Part shown: positions 1-7,900 of the stretch, piece after piece
Numbering within the stretch: the stretch's first letter is position 1
Layout of the letters: every line of letters starts with the position of its first letter
Assembly: GCA_964344495.1 (NCBI GenBank)
Contig: CAYFNI010000082.1
Location: 1-10,114, forward strand
Source: UBA6136 sp964344495
GTDB taxonomy: Bacteria; Pseudomonadota; Gammaproteobacteria; Methylococcales; Methylococcaceae
DNA length: 10,114 bases
Reading direction: 5' to 3'
Made by a program: the position numbers and the translations under genes
The notes under the pieces: generated by a model
Database searches by the model: none
The model's input: the letters and a program-made list of their open reading frames with translations, nothing else
What the model was told of the DNA's origin: nothing

Positions 1-375
1 CCGGCCGAGTCCCCCGCGCCGACGCCCGCCCCGACTGCGCCAGCCGCCGCCCAGCCGGCCGCGCCCGCCAGTGCCGACGCGCCCTATGTCCCGGCCAAGC
101 TCAATGCGTCATATCTGCACAATCCCAAGCCGGATTACCCGGCACTGGCCAAGCGCCGCCAGTGGGAGGGCAAGGTGATTCTCAAAGTCCGGGTGCTGGC
201 CAGCGGCGCCGCGTCACAGGTCAGCATAGCCACCAGCAGCGGGCATGAGGTTCTGGACGAGGCAGCACTGGCGGCGGTCACGCGCTGGCACTTTGTTCCG
301 GCCAAACGCGGCAACCAGCCGGTCGACAGCTGGGTCAACGTGCCGATCAACTTCAACCTGCTCGATGCGCAGTAG
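1..375 (+). CDS. tonB: TonB energy-transducing protein, C-terminal part (5' end outside window)
   Basis: This is the last 124 codons of a frame open from the left edge to a TAG stop. The first ~28 residues are a Pro/Ala-rich stretch like the periplasm-spanning linker of TonB. Residues ~35-121 form the TonB C-terminal domain: a YP..A.....EGKV start, the SSGHEVLDEAAL segment, a W-H-F-VPA motif and a closing WVNVPINFNL strand. TonB sits in the inner membrane, receives proton-motive energy from ExbB/ExbD and pulls on the plugs of outer-membrane receptors to import siderophores, haem or other ligands. The N-terminal membrane anchor and the start codon lie upstream of the window, so no promoter or Fur site can be judged. 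exbB follows after 29 bp, as expected for a tonB-exbB-exbD operon. The family call is firm; the transported substrate is unknown. Confidence 0.95.
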   Translation, partial: PAESPAPTPAPTAPAAAQPAAPASADAPYVPAKLNASYLHNPKPDYPALAKRRQWEGKVILKVRVLASGAASQVSIATSSGHEVLDEAALAAVTRWHFVPAKRGNQPVDSWVNVPINFNLLDAQ

Positions 376-390
376 TTTTCGTTTTCCCAT

Positions 391-395
391 GGAGG
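391..395 (+). promoter_or_regulatory. ribosome binding site of exbB
   Basis: GGAGG lies 9 nt before the exbB ATG at 405. It is a strong Shine-Dalgarno match and fixes that start. Confidence 0.75.
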
Positions 396-404
396 TCTTG
401 TCCG

Positions 405-1067
405 ATGCTTGAATTTGCGTCCAGTCACATCGTCAATCTCACGCTCTGGCTGTTGATCGGCTTTTCCGTTCTGGCCTGGGCGATCATCTTCCTCAAGGCC
501 TGGGAGCAGTGGCGCCTGCAGGCCCATAACCGGGCTTACAGTCAGGCCTTCTGGTCGGCGCCCAGCCTGGCGGCGGCGGCCGAGCTGAGTACCCAGCCCG
601 GGCCGCTGGCCCGGATCGGCAAGGCCGGCTTCGATGTACTGCAAGACACCCATGCCGACGTCGCGCCCAGCCTGGAGGCCAGTGGTGATCGGCAGGACAT
701 CCTGGAACGCAGCCTGCGCCAGCGCATCCAGCAAGAGCGGCACCGGGTCGAGCAGGGCCTGACCATTCTGGCGAGCATCGGCAGCACGGCGCCGTTCATC
801 GGCCTGTTCGGCACCGTCTGGGGCATCATGCATGCCCTGAAGGACATCAGCCGGGCGGGGTCGGCCAGTCTCGACGTGGTCGCCGGCCCGATTGGCGAGG
901 CACTGGTCGCGACCGCCATCGGCATCGCCTCGGCCATTCCTGCCGTGCTGGCCTACAACTACTTTCTGCGCAAGGTGAAGTTGACCGAGGCTGAACTGGA
1001 AGACTTCGCCACCGATTTCCTGCACCTGGCGCTCAAGACCGGCTTCTCGCTCAAAAAGGGGAACTGA
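405..1067 (+). CDS. exbB: ExbB, proton-channel subunit of the TonB complex
   Basis: The 220-residue protein belongs to the MotA/TolQ/ExbB family. Three membrane segments are visible at residues ~12-32, ~118-141 and ~156-188, with a cytoplasmic stretch (~33-117) between the first two. The family signatures are clear: GSTAPFIGLFGTVWGIM at 126-142 and GPIGEALVATAIGIASAIPA at 161-180. Glu165 matches the conserved membrane glutamate of E. coli ExbB (Glu176), and Thr129 matches its conserved TM2 threonine. ExbB pentamers surround an ExbD dimer and use the proton gradient to energise TonB. The length is at the short end of the family, typical of versions lacking the extra N-terminal periplasmic region. 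It is encoded 29 bp after tonB and 1 bp before the exbD start. TolQ is the main alternative, but the neighbouring tonB and the SAIPAVLAYN signature favour ExbB. Confidence 0.95.
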   Translation: MLEFASSHIVNLTLWLLIGFSVLAWAIIFLKAWEQWRLQAHNRAYSQAFWSAPSLAAAAELSTQPGPLARIGKAGFDVLQDTHADVAPSLEASGDRQDILERSLRQRIQQERHRVEQGLTILASIGSTAPFIGLFGTVWGIMHALKDISRAGSASLDVVAGPIGEALVATAIGIASAIPAVLAYNYFLRKVKLTEAELEDFATDFLHLALKTGFSLKKGN

Positions 1068-1068
1068 G

Positions 1069-1470
1069 ATGGCTTTCGGCAACCGCAATGAACAGGAGGC
1101 GATGAGCGAAATCAACGTCACGCCACTGGTGGACGTGATGCTGGTGCTGCTGGTGGTGTTCATCGTCACCGCGCCGCTGCTGACCCAATCGGTCGGGGTC
1201 AACCTGCCCAAAACCGTGGCCGCGGCCCCGGCGCCCAAGCAGCCGCTGACGCTGGTCAGCGTTGATGCGGCTGGCGAAATCTATCTCGACAAGGAAAAAA
1301 TGGATGCCGCCACCCTGGGTGCCCGACTGGCGGAGCGTGTCGCCCAGAATCCGGAGCTCACGGTGCAGTTCGAAGTCGACGAAAAAATCGCCTACGGCAA
1401 GGCCGCCGAGGTGCTGGCGATAGCCCAGCATGCCGGCATTACCCGGCTGTCGCTGCAAACGCGACCGTAA
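1069..1470 (+). CDS. exbD: ExbD, TonB-complex accessory subunit
   Basis: The 133-residue protein is of normal ExbD/TolR length. A short cytoplasmic N-terminus with the SEINVTPLVDVMLVLLVVF signature runs into one membrane helix (~19-40). Asp22 corresponds to the essential membrane aspartate of ExbD (Asp25 in E. coli), which handles protons. Residues ~41-133 form the periplasmic domain that contacts TonB. The ATG lies one base after the exbB TGA, with a purine-rich AAAAAGGGG tract just upstream inside the end of exbB, so the two genes are very likely translationally coupled. The linkage to tonB and exbB supports ExbD rather than TolR. Confidence 0.95.
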   Translation: MAFGNRNEQEAMSEINVTPLVDVMLVLLVVFIVTAPLLTQSVGVNLPKTVAAAPAPKQPLTLVSVDAAGEIYLDKEKMDAATLGARLAERVAQNPELTVQFEVDEKIAYGKAAEVLAIAQHAGITRLSLQTRP

Positions 1471-1483
1471 TCGCTACGACTGT

Positions 1484-1499
1484 CAGCCCGGTCGGGCTG
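1484..1499 (+). terminator. weak hairpin after exbD
   Basis: CAGCCC and GGGCTG form a 6-bp stem around a 4-nt loop, 13 nt after the exbD stop. No T-run follows, so it is not a standard intrinsic terminator. It may stabilise the transcript end or be chance in GC-rich DNA. The remaining part of this 136-bp gap shows no clear promoter. Confidence 0.3.
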
Positions 1500-1594
1500 T
1501 GGCAGGGTACGTCGGTCCGCCACACGCACCGGCACGACCGTCTCGAAGGTCCACCGGTGTGATTTCATTAACGCGAGCATCGTCCATTACCGAC

Positions 1595-1599
1595 AGGAG
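1595..1599 (+). promoter_or_regulatory. ribosome binding site of the DUF4823-type lipoprotein gene
   Basis: AGGAG lies 7 nt before the ATG at 1607. It decides this start over the upstream in-frame ATG at 1430, which lies inside exbD. Confidence 0.75.
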
Positions 1600-1606
1600 T
1601 TCTTGC

Positions 1607-2131
1607 ATGCGCTTTCTCATGTTGCTGATCGCCGCCCTGACCCTCACCGGCTGTGCCACGCAGGGCGACACCTTCAATCAAACGGTCCTGACCGATCCGG
1701 CCGGTCACCTGAGCCGCGGTCGGGCGGTTCATATTGCCACCCCCAAAAACGGCTGGTTTGAAAACACCGAATACCCCGGCTCCGGCCGTATGGTCGCCAG
1801 CAATCTGCGGGCAGCATTTGCCCGGTTTTCCGATCATGTCGCCATCGCCGACACCTGCACGGATCTGGCCTGTCTGAAACGCAGTCTGCCGGCGTCCCAA
1901 ACGGCCTATTACGTCGTGCCGGAGATTTTGCACTGGGAGAGTCGCGGCAAACATTGGTCAACGCGCCCCGAAGTGATTGAAGTGAAGATTTCGGTCTTTG
2001 AAAGCGACCAGACGCAGAGCCGCGCCTCGGCCATTCTCAGCATCCAGCACAAGAACGCCTTGTTCGGCAGCGAACACCCGCAGGATACGCTGCAGGACCC
2101 GATCAACCGCTACGTCTCCTCGCTCTACTGA
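1607..2131 (+). CDS. DUF4823-type outer-membrane lipoprotein
   Basis: The 174-residue protein starts with a lipoprotein signal peptide (MRFLMLLIAALTLTGC). The lipobox is L13-T14-G15-C16, so Cys16 would be lipidated and become the mature N-terminus. Ala17 at position +2 does not match the inner-membrane retention signal, so the outer membrane is expected. The mature part lacks recognisable catalytic motifs. Its order resembles DUF4823 lipoproteins known to me from Pseudomonas: a YYVVPEILHWESR strand, then EVIEVKISVFES, then a short A-I-L-S-I strand and a C-terminal DTLQDPINRYVSSLY. Assignment rests on remembered pattern, not a search. The gene is 136 bp after exbD on the same strand, so it could share or follow that operon, but no functional link to TonB is shown. 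Function is unknown. Confidence 0.8.
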   Translation: MRFLMLLIAALTLTGCATQGDTFNQTVLTDPAGHLSRGRAVHIATPKNGWFENTEYPGSGRMVASNLRAAFARFSDHVAIADTCTDLACLKRSLPASQTAYYVVPEILHWESRGKHWSTRPEVIEVKISVFESDQTQSRASAILSIQHKNALFGSEHPQDTLQDPINRYVSSLY

Positions 2132-2140
2132 TCGGCCCGG

Positions 2141-2185
2141 GCGGGCAGTTTGCGCTGCCCGCAGGCGCGACACCGGCGGCGCCTG
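2141..2185. terminator. two abutting hairpins in a convergent gap
   Basis: GCGGGCAG (2141-2148) and CTGCCCGC (2155-2162) make a perfect 8-bp stem with a 6-nt loop. It is followed at once by CAGGCGC (2162-2168) and GCGCCTG (2179-2185), a 7-bp stem with a 10-nt loop. The pair sits between the stops of the lipoprotein gene (plus) and the CDF gene (minus). It likely acts as a transcript end in both directions. No U-tract is present on either side, so the class of terminator is uncertain. Confidence 0.45.
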
Positions 2186-2200
2186 ACCGCGCTGCCCGGC

Positions 2201-3139
2201 TCAGTGCCCCCGCCGGTCGGCGTGGGAGTTGACATCACAATACAGCGCATCCGGGCACTCGCCGGCGGTTTCCAGCTGAAACGTCGAATGGATGATGCCG
2301 TACTCATGGGCCAACAGATCGGCCAGCTCCGCCCGGATCCGGTTGGCCTGCCGGAGCGGCAGATCATCGACGATTACATGCGCGGACATCAGCCGCAGAC
2401 TGCGCGACAGGCTCCACACATGCAGGTCATGCACGCCCAGAACGCCCGGAACCTGCATGAAATCGCGCACCATCGTGCTCATCTCGATATCACGTGGCGT
2501 GCTTTCCAGCAGGATATCGACCGTCTCGCGCACGATCAGCCAGGCGTTCCAGAGGATCAGGACGGCAATCAGCAGACTCGCCAGCGGATCCAGCCAGTCA
2601 TGGCCGGTGAAGTAAATCCCGACACCCGCCAGAATCGCGCCCAGCGTCGACAGCACATCGCCCATCAGATGCAGGAAGGCACTGCGCAGGTTGAGATCAT
2701 GATCGGCGCCGTGACTGACCAGCCAGGCGGTCAAGGCATTGACGACCAGCGCCGCCGAGCCGACTCCCATCAGCAGCGGCGCGGACACCGCCTCCGGTGA
2801 CTGCAGACGGTGCCAGGCTTCGAAGGAGATGCCGGCCGCAATGAAGGCCAGCGTGGTCGAATTGACCAGCGCCGCGAGAATGCCGACCCGGTGATAGCCG
2901 AAAGTCTTGCCGGCATGTGCGGGCCGTTCCGCCAGATTCAGCGCGAACCAGGACAAGGCCAGTGCCGCAACATCAGTCAGGTTGTGGATGGCATCGGTCA
3001 GCAGGGCCAGACTGTGCGCCCGCCAACCGGCCACGGCCTCCACGCCGACAAAGGCCAGCGTCAGACCGAGCGCCAGTGCCAGCCGCAGCCGTGTGCGCGG
3101 CGCTGCCTCGGCGTGGGAATGGGCATGATGATGACTCAC
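2201..3139 (-). CDS. Cation diffusion facilitator (CzcD/ZitB-like) Zn/Cd/Co exporter
   Basis: The 312-residue protein is a typical CDF antiporter, exporting divalent metal from cytoplasm to periplasm in exchange for protons. A short His-rich N-terminus (MSHHHAHSH) precedes six predicted membrane helices (~18-213). The metal site is intact: H52 and D56 (HNLTD) in helix 2, and H157 and D161 (HLMGD) in helix 5. The HxxxD pairs fit zinc/cadmium-type members. FGYHRVGILAALVN at 80-93 is the usual helix 3 signature, and a cytoplasmic metal-sensing domain (~215-300, with VHDLHVWSLS) follows. The start is a GTG preceded by GGAGG at 9 nt. No regulator gene is adjacent. It is 94 bp downstream of the barrel gene on the same strand, but a candidate own promoter lies in that gap. 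The family is certain; the metal is inferred. Confidence 0.93.
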   Translation of the reverse strand: MSHHHAHSHAEAAPRTRLRLALALGLTLAFVGVEAVAGWRAHSLALLTDAIHNLTDVAALALSWFALNLAERPAHAGKTFGYHRVGILAALVNSTTLAFIAAGISFEAWHRLQSPEAVSAPLLMGVGSAALVVNALTAWLVSHGADHDLNLRSAFLHLMGDVLSTLGAILAGVGIYFTGHDWLDPLASLLIAVLILWNAWLIVRETVDILLESTPRDIEMSTMVRDFMQVPGVLGVHDLHVWSLSRSLRLMSAHVIVDDLPLRQANRIRAELADLLAHEYGIIHSTFQLETAGECPDALYCDVNSHADRRGH

Positions 3140-3148
3140 CGGAACCTG

Positions 3149-3153
3149 CCTCC
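3149..3153 (-). promoter_or_regulatory. ribosome binding site of the CDF gene
   Basis: On the minus strand GGAGG lies 9 nt upstream of the GTG at 3139. It supports the non-ATG start; no suitable in-frame ATG is nearby. Confidence 0.7.
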
Positions 3154-3156
3154 GTC

Positions 3157-3190
3157 AATGCGCCCCCGACATCCGGGGTATTGGCGCATT
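3157..3190 (-). promoter_or_regulatory. inverted repeat at the CDF promoter/leader
   Basis: AATGCGCC (3157-3164) and GGCGCATT (3183-3190) are perfect 8-bp inverted arms 18 bp apart. Between them a second short stem is possible (CCCCG at 3164-3168 with CGGGG at 3174-3178). The right arm overlaps a candidate -10 box, and the left arm ends just upstream of the ribosome binding site. It could be a regulator's operator, a 5' leader hairpin, or a hairpin ending the upstream barrel-gene transcript. No T-run follows it on the minus strand. Confidence 0.45.
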
Positions 3191-3216
3191 CTAGCGATCA
3201 TGCCCGGGTTTGTCCC
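3188..3216 (-). promoter_or_regulatory. candidate sigma70 promoter for the CDF gene
   Basis: On the minus strand GGGACA (3211-3216, four of six consensus bases) and TAGAAT (3188-3193, five of six) are separated by exactly 17 bp. Transcription would start near 3181, about 40 bp before the GTG. Found by eye in GC-rich DNA, so moderate support only. Confidence 0.4.
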
Positions 3217-3218
3217 GG
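3204..3218 (-). terminator. small hairpin after the barrel gene
   Basis: CCGGG and CCCGG form a 5-bp stem with a 5-nt loop, 15 nt after the barrel gene's TGA. No T-run follows. It overlaps the candidate CDF -35 region, so it may be chance. Confidence 0.2.
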
Positions 3219-3233
3219 TTCCACCGGCGTCGC

Positions 3234-4928
3234 TCAGAACCGGTAATTCACGGCCGCCCGCACCTGATTGCTGTCCACACTGGCGCTGGCCTGACCGTCC
3301 GGATCGGTCACGCCATACAACGACTGCAACGGCATGTTCAGCGAGCGGCCGTAGTTGGTGTAGAGATACTCCGCCCGCACGCTGAATCCATTCAGGAAGC
3401 CATACTCCAGCCCGCCGCCCAGCACCCAGCCGGTCTGGGTACTGCTCTTGCTGTAGGCATCGCCGGTCTCGTTGGTGTATTGCAGGGCCTGATCGGCAAA
3501 GCTCACGCCCGAGGTGATGTACGGCAACAACCGGTAGGGCGTGGCATAGCCGAGCCGGGCACGCAACGACCCCTGCACCCGATTCTTGACGGTGAAGCGG
3601 TCAAACCCTCCCTGCGGACAGGTGCAGTAGGCATCGTAGCTGCTGTCGGGGTAGGTGAAATCAGCTTCCGCCCCCAGAACCAGCTGGTTGTCGAACTGGT
3701 GCAGATACCCGGCCAGCGCACCCGGCAAAAAAGCGGTGCCGGTGACATTGCGGTTGCAAGGATTATCGACCAGACCGTAGTTGCTGGCCTTCACCTGCGA
3801 CTCATTGACCATCACACCGGCAGTCAGACCGGCATAGGCGCCGGTCCATAACCCCGCACTCACCGGCGCGGCGACCGGCTCGGACGCCATCGGCACCGCT
3901 GCCGCCACCGGGGGCACCGTCACCGAGAGGGCGATCCGGTCGCCACCGGCCAGACCGTGCCGCACCGGATCGTGCAGCGGTCGGGCCGACTGCAGGCTGA
4001 TCGCCAGCCGAATCTCGGTCAGGTGCTCGCCCTGCACCTCGACACTGCCGCAGCCGGCACTGCTGGCCTGCGGCGAGGCCGCACAGCCGATACCCGGCGC
4101 ACGGTTGTCGATGCGATCGTCCGTGACCCCCAGATGCGGACCGTTGCCGGACAAGCGCTCGAAGCGCGCTGGCGCGACCGCGTCGGTGCCCAGCAGACGC
4201 AGGCTGAGGCTGATCGGGCCGGACTGAATCAGGCCGCCCAGTTCGGCCACGTGCAGCACCGGATGGCTGACCGGCCGGCTGAACCGGATCACCAGTTCGC
4301 CCAGCGGATAGTCACCGGCCGGCCGGCCCAGCAGCGGGTGGGTGTAGCCCTTCAACTGCACGGCATAATGGGGCTCGGCACCGGCCGGCGCGCGCGGACC
4401 GAGGATAAAACCGGCATCAGCGGATCCCGTCCGGACCTGCCTTTGATCCGCCTCGCCGGTCGCATAGAACCGCGCCGCGCCCGCCGGGGCCACATCCGCC
4501 TCCGGCGCCTGGCCATCCTCCGCCATCACCGCATACTGCCGGATGGCATCGCTGGCATCCGGGCCCAGCTGGCCAAATTCAAGACCATAGCGGCCGCCGG
4601 GCTGACCCGGCCGGTGCGAAAGTTGCGCGTAGTGCTGGCGGGTGAGTTCAAAGCTGACCGTCAGCTGGGGCTCCGACGACCGCGAGTCGTCCCGCGCCGC
4701 CGGATGCTCCCCTTGCCGATGGCCCGGCCGCAGCACGATCGGGCCGACCCGCTGAGCGGCCCCGCGTGGATAGACAGCGTGGCCGGCGGCATCGGTCAGG
4801 CCGTCCGCATACAGGCCCAGGCTGTGGTCCGCCAGCACCGGTCGCAACGGAAGTGCCAGCAGACCGGCGGCCAGCAGCCGATGGATGAACGGACCCAGGC
4901 CCGTGGATGTGAGAGGACGCATGTTCAT
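3234..4928 (-). CDS. Outer-membrane protein: N-terminal extracytoplasmic domain fused to an OmpA-like barrel
   Basis: The 564-residue protein has a signal peptide of ~33 residues (cleavage near VLA|D). Residues ~35-340 form a domain I cannot name. Its middle (ELVIRFSRPVSHPVLHVAELGG, then a segment with ERLSGNG and two Cys at 282 and 293) recalls beta-sandwich regions seen in DUF11-type surface proteins. A Pro/Ala/Val-rich linker (~339-360) leads to a C-terminal barrel (~361-564) of the OMP_b-brl/Omp25-Omp31 type: WTGAYAGLTAG, GSLRARLGYA, GWVLGGGLEYG, RAEYLYTNYG and a final NYRF. The terminal Phe is the usual BamA signal. It lies 22 bp after the DUF11 gene and is probably co-transcribed. Two starts are possible: ATG 4928 (AGGAG 10 nt upstream) or ATG 4922 (GGAGA 6 nt upstream). 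A role as anchor or partner of the DUF11 protein is inference. Confidence 0.85.
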   Translation of the reverse strand: MNMRPLTSTGLGPFIHRLLAAGLLALPLRPVLADHSLGLYADGLTDAAGHAVYPRGAAQRVGPIVLRPGHRQGEHPAARDDSRSSEPQLTVSFELTRQHYAQLSHRPGQPGGRYGLEFGQLGPDASDAIRQYAVMAEDGQAPEADVAPAGAARFYATGEADQRQVRTGSADAGFILGPRAPAGAEPHYAVQLKGYTHPLLGRPAGDYPLGELVIRFSRPVSHPVLHVAELGGLIQSGPISLSLRLLGTDAVAPARFERLSGNGPHLGVTDDRIDNRAPGIGCAASPQASSAGCGSVEVQGEHLTEIRLAISLQSARPLHDPVRHGLAGGDRIALSVTVPPVAAAVPMASEPVAAPVSAGLWTGAYAGLTAGVMVNESQVKASNYGLVDNPCNRNVTGTAFLPGALAGYLHQFDNQLVLGAEADFTYPDSSYDAYCTCPQGGFDRFTVKNRVQGSLRARLGYATPYRLLPYITSGVSFADQALQYTNETGDAYSKSSTQTGWVLGGGLEYGFLNGFSVRAEYLYTNYGRSLNMPLQSLYGVTDPDGQASASVDSNQVRAAVNYRF

Positions 4929-4950
4929 TCTCCTGCAACTCCTGTGTGGC

Positions 4951-7900
4951 CTAGCGACAGGTCAGCGTGCCCAGCCGGCCCGGACAACCGATCCTGACCA
5001 CCACGGCATTGGACACGGTAGCGGCAAACTGGCCGCTGGCCGGCTTGAAGGCCACTACGGTACAACTGCCGGATTGTCCGCTTGCCCGCAGGATGGCGGT
5101 GCGGCTGCCGGTCGACTTGACCTGACACCCCGCCCCGCCGCTGGATTCGACGCGGTATTGCGGCACGGCAGTACCCGACCCGCCGGTCAGCGACAAACCG
5201 ATCGGCCGGGAGCAACAGGTGGACGTGGCATTGGCCTTGAGCACCAGTGCTTTCTGACTGTTCCGATTCAGTGAGGCTTCGGCCGTCTGGTCGCTGGAGG
5301 AGGCATCACCCTGCTCACTGCGCGCAACCCGGACCGAATTCTGGTAGGCACCCTGCGCCAAAACCTTGCCGGTGACTGTCAGCGTGCTGCTGGCACCCGC
5401 AGCCAACTGCGCGACCGTCCATTGACCGGAGCGCGCATCGTAGACCCCTTTGGGCTGAGCGGACACGAACGCCAAGCCGCTTGGGAGCGGGTCCGCCAAG
5501 GTCAGGCCGGTAGCCGTGGCCGGGCCCTGATTTGTCACGGTGAGGGTGAATTGAGTCTTCTGGCCCACCTTGGCTGCCGGCCGGTTGACCGATTTGGTCA
5601 CCACCAGATTGGCGTTGGTCAGCCCGGTGGTCGCCTCGGCGGTGTTGTTGGTGCTGACCGGATCCGGCTGATCGCTGTGGGTGACGGCGAGGGTATTGGT
5701 CATCTGGCCGGCGGTCCGCACCACCGCCGTCAGCCTCAAGGCAGCACTGGCGCCGACCGGCAGGGTGCCGACCGTCCACACCCCGGTGGCCGGCACATAG
5801 GCCGCCGCCGGTTCGGCGGCGACGAACAGGTAGCCCGAGGGCAGGACATCCGTCAGGCTGACGCCGGTGGCTGTCGCCGGTCCGTCATTGGCCACCGTGA
5901 GCGTGAAGGTCACCGTTTCACCCGCTGCCGCGGCGGTCTTGTCGACCGACTTGGAAACCGCCAGATCGGCGCTGTTCACCCCTGGAGCAGAGGTGGCGCT
6001 GTCGTTCGAGGGATCGGGATCGGCCTGCTCGCGGTCCGCCAGTTGGGCCGTATTGGCGTATGTGCCGGACGACCGCACGCGGGCCGACAGCCTGAGCGTG
6101 GCCAGATCACCATTGGCCAGCGTGTTGATCGTCCACCGACCGCTGGCTGCGTCGTAGTGGCCGCTACTCGGCTGAGCCTTCAGCAGACCATACCCGCTCG
6201 GCAGCTTGTCATCGACCACGATGGACGAAGCCGTGGACGGGCCCTGATTGACCAGCATGACGGTAAAGACCACGGTTTCGCCGATGGCGGGTGCCGGATT
6301 GTCGACCGACTTGGTGACGACCAGATCGGCACTGTCGACTGGCACCGGCGTGACCTGGCCGCGGTTGTTGTCAGGTGCCGGATCATTCTGATCGCCGCTG
6401 ATATTGGCAATATTTTCGTAGGGCCCTTCGAGATTGACGCGTGCCTGAATCTGCAGCGTGGCGCTGGCATCCCGGGCCAGTGCACCGAGGCTCCAGACGC
6501 CATTGGCATAGCTGCCCGTGGACGGCGTTGCCTGCAGCAGCACATAACCCGCCGGCAGGGTGTCGGTGACGGCCACGCCCGTGGCGTTGACCGGCCCGGC
6601 ATTGTGTGCGGTGACGGAGAAGGTCACCGTCTGTCCCACCTGCGGAGTCAGGGTATCCACCGTCTTGTCGACCGACAGATCGGCGTTGGGCTCGACCGTC
6701 ACGGTCGAGCTGTTGTTGCTGGAGTCCGGATCAATCGACAGATTGAGCACCCCGACCGTCGCCGTATTGGCCACATCGGTGGTGGTCAGTGCGGTCGTCC
6801 GGGCGACGATTGTGAATTCCGCGCTACCGCCTGCGGCGAGGTCGATGATCTCGCCCAGCGAGCCACTGCCCGAGGCGGGCCCTTGCGAACCCAGTCCGGT
6901 GTAGGTGGCGGTCCAGGTCGCCGAGGCAATCTGTGCCGGCGGCAGATCGTCGATCACCGACACCTGCTGGGCAAAGCTGGGCCCGAGGTTGCTGACCCGG
7001 ATGCGATAGGTAATGGTGTCGCCCGGGTCGTAGCCGGGGCTATCGGCCGTCTTGACGATAGCGAGATCGGTGATCGCCGATGGCCGGCTGCTGGTAGTCG
7101 AGGTGTTGTTGCTCGCGTCTGGATCCGGCACACCGAGCGGTGAGGTCAATGTGGCGGTATTGAGCAGCATATCGGTGAGCGGAAAGGCGGATGCAACCCA
7201 GCCCGTGACCGAAATGGTCGCTACTCCACCCACAGGCAGATTGAGTGTCGCGTTGACGTTGCCGCTCCCCGCCGCGGTGCCGCTGGCGCCACCGCTGTAG
7301 CTGGCCGTCCAGCTGGCGCCGCTGATACTCGGATCGAGGCTGTCGGTGAGTGTCGCGCCGGTCACGTCGGTGGGACCGGTATTGGTCGCCACCAGGCTAT
7401 AGCTTACGGTGGCCCCCGGGGTGAAGGTTGCCGGCCCCGACTTGACTACCGACAGATCGGCGGCGGGCGGGGTGTAGACCGCCACGCTGCCCGTGCCGCT
7501 ATAGGGCAAACCCGATGACTGGCCGGTGGCGGTCGCCGTCGCCGTATTGGTGATGAGGGTGGAGTCCGGCAGTCCGGCATCGACCCGGACCTTGAAGGTC
7601 AGGGTTGAAGTCTGGCCCTGGGTGAGTTGGGTATAGCTGGCCGACAGAGGGCTGCCTGTATCCGTCAGGGTAGTGGGTAATACGCCTGCCACCCACTGGA
7701 GTGAGCCGGCTTGATAGGCCGTATGGGCCGGAATCGGGTCCAGCAGACTGACCGTACTCAGCGTCTCGGCCGGATCGGTGCCGCTGTTGGCGAGGGTCAG
7801 CGTATACAGCAACTCATCCCCCGGCAGCACCATCGTGTCGGGTGGCGTCAGATCCTGGACGGTTTTCTGAACTGTGAGGCTGGCGGGATACAGCAGGGTA

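Noticed and set aside
135..1238. 367-codon minus-strand open frame across tonB, exbB and exbD
   Set aside because: It spans three well-supported plus-strand genes, and its product shows no recognisable domain.
1430..1606. N-terminal extension of the lipoprotein from ATG 1430
   Set aside because: The extension overlaps exbD, has no secretion features, and would bury the lipoprotein signal that begins at 1607 behind a good ribosome site.
2150..2800. 216-codon plus-strand open frame opposite the CDF gene
   Set aside because: The minus strand encodes an intact CDF transporter with all metal-site residues; the plus-strand product shows no domain.
3957..4997. 346-codon plus-strand open frame opposite the barrel gene
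   Set aside because: Arg/Gln-rich product typical of antisense frames in GC-rich DNA; the minus-strand barrel motifs are convincing.
4951..5260. PEP-CTERM, LPXTG or type IX sorting signal at the DUF11 C-terminus
   Set aside because: No such motif, no C-terminal hydrophobic helix with basic tail, and the end is a cysteine-rich segment instead.
5422..7143. 573-codon plus-strand open frame opposite the DUF11 gene
   Set aside because: It is an antisense shadow of a repetitive GC-rich gene: low-complexity Arg/Gly-rich product, no domain, and the minus-strand frame has clear family repeats.
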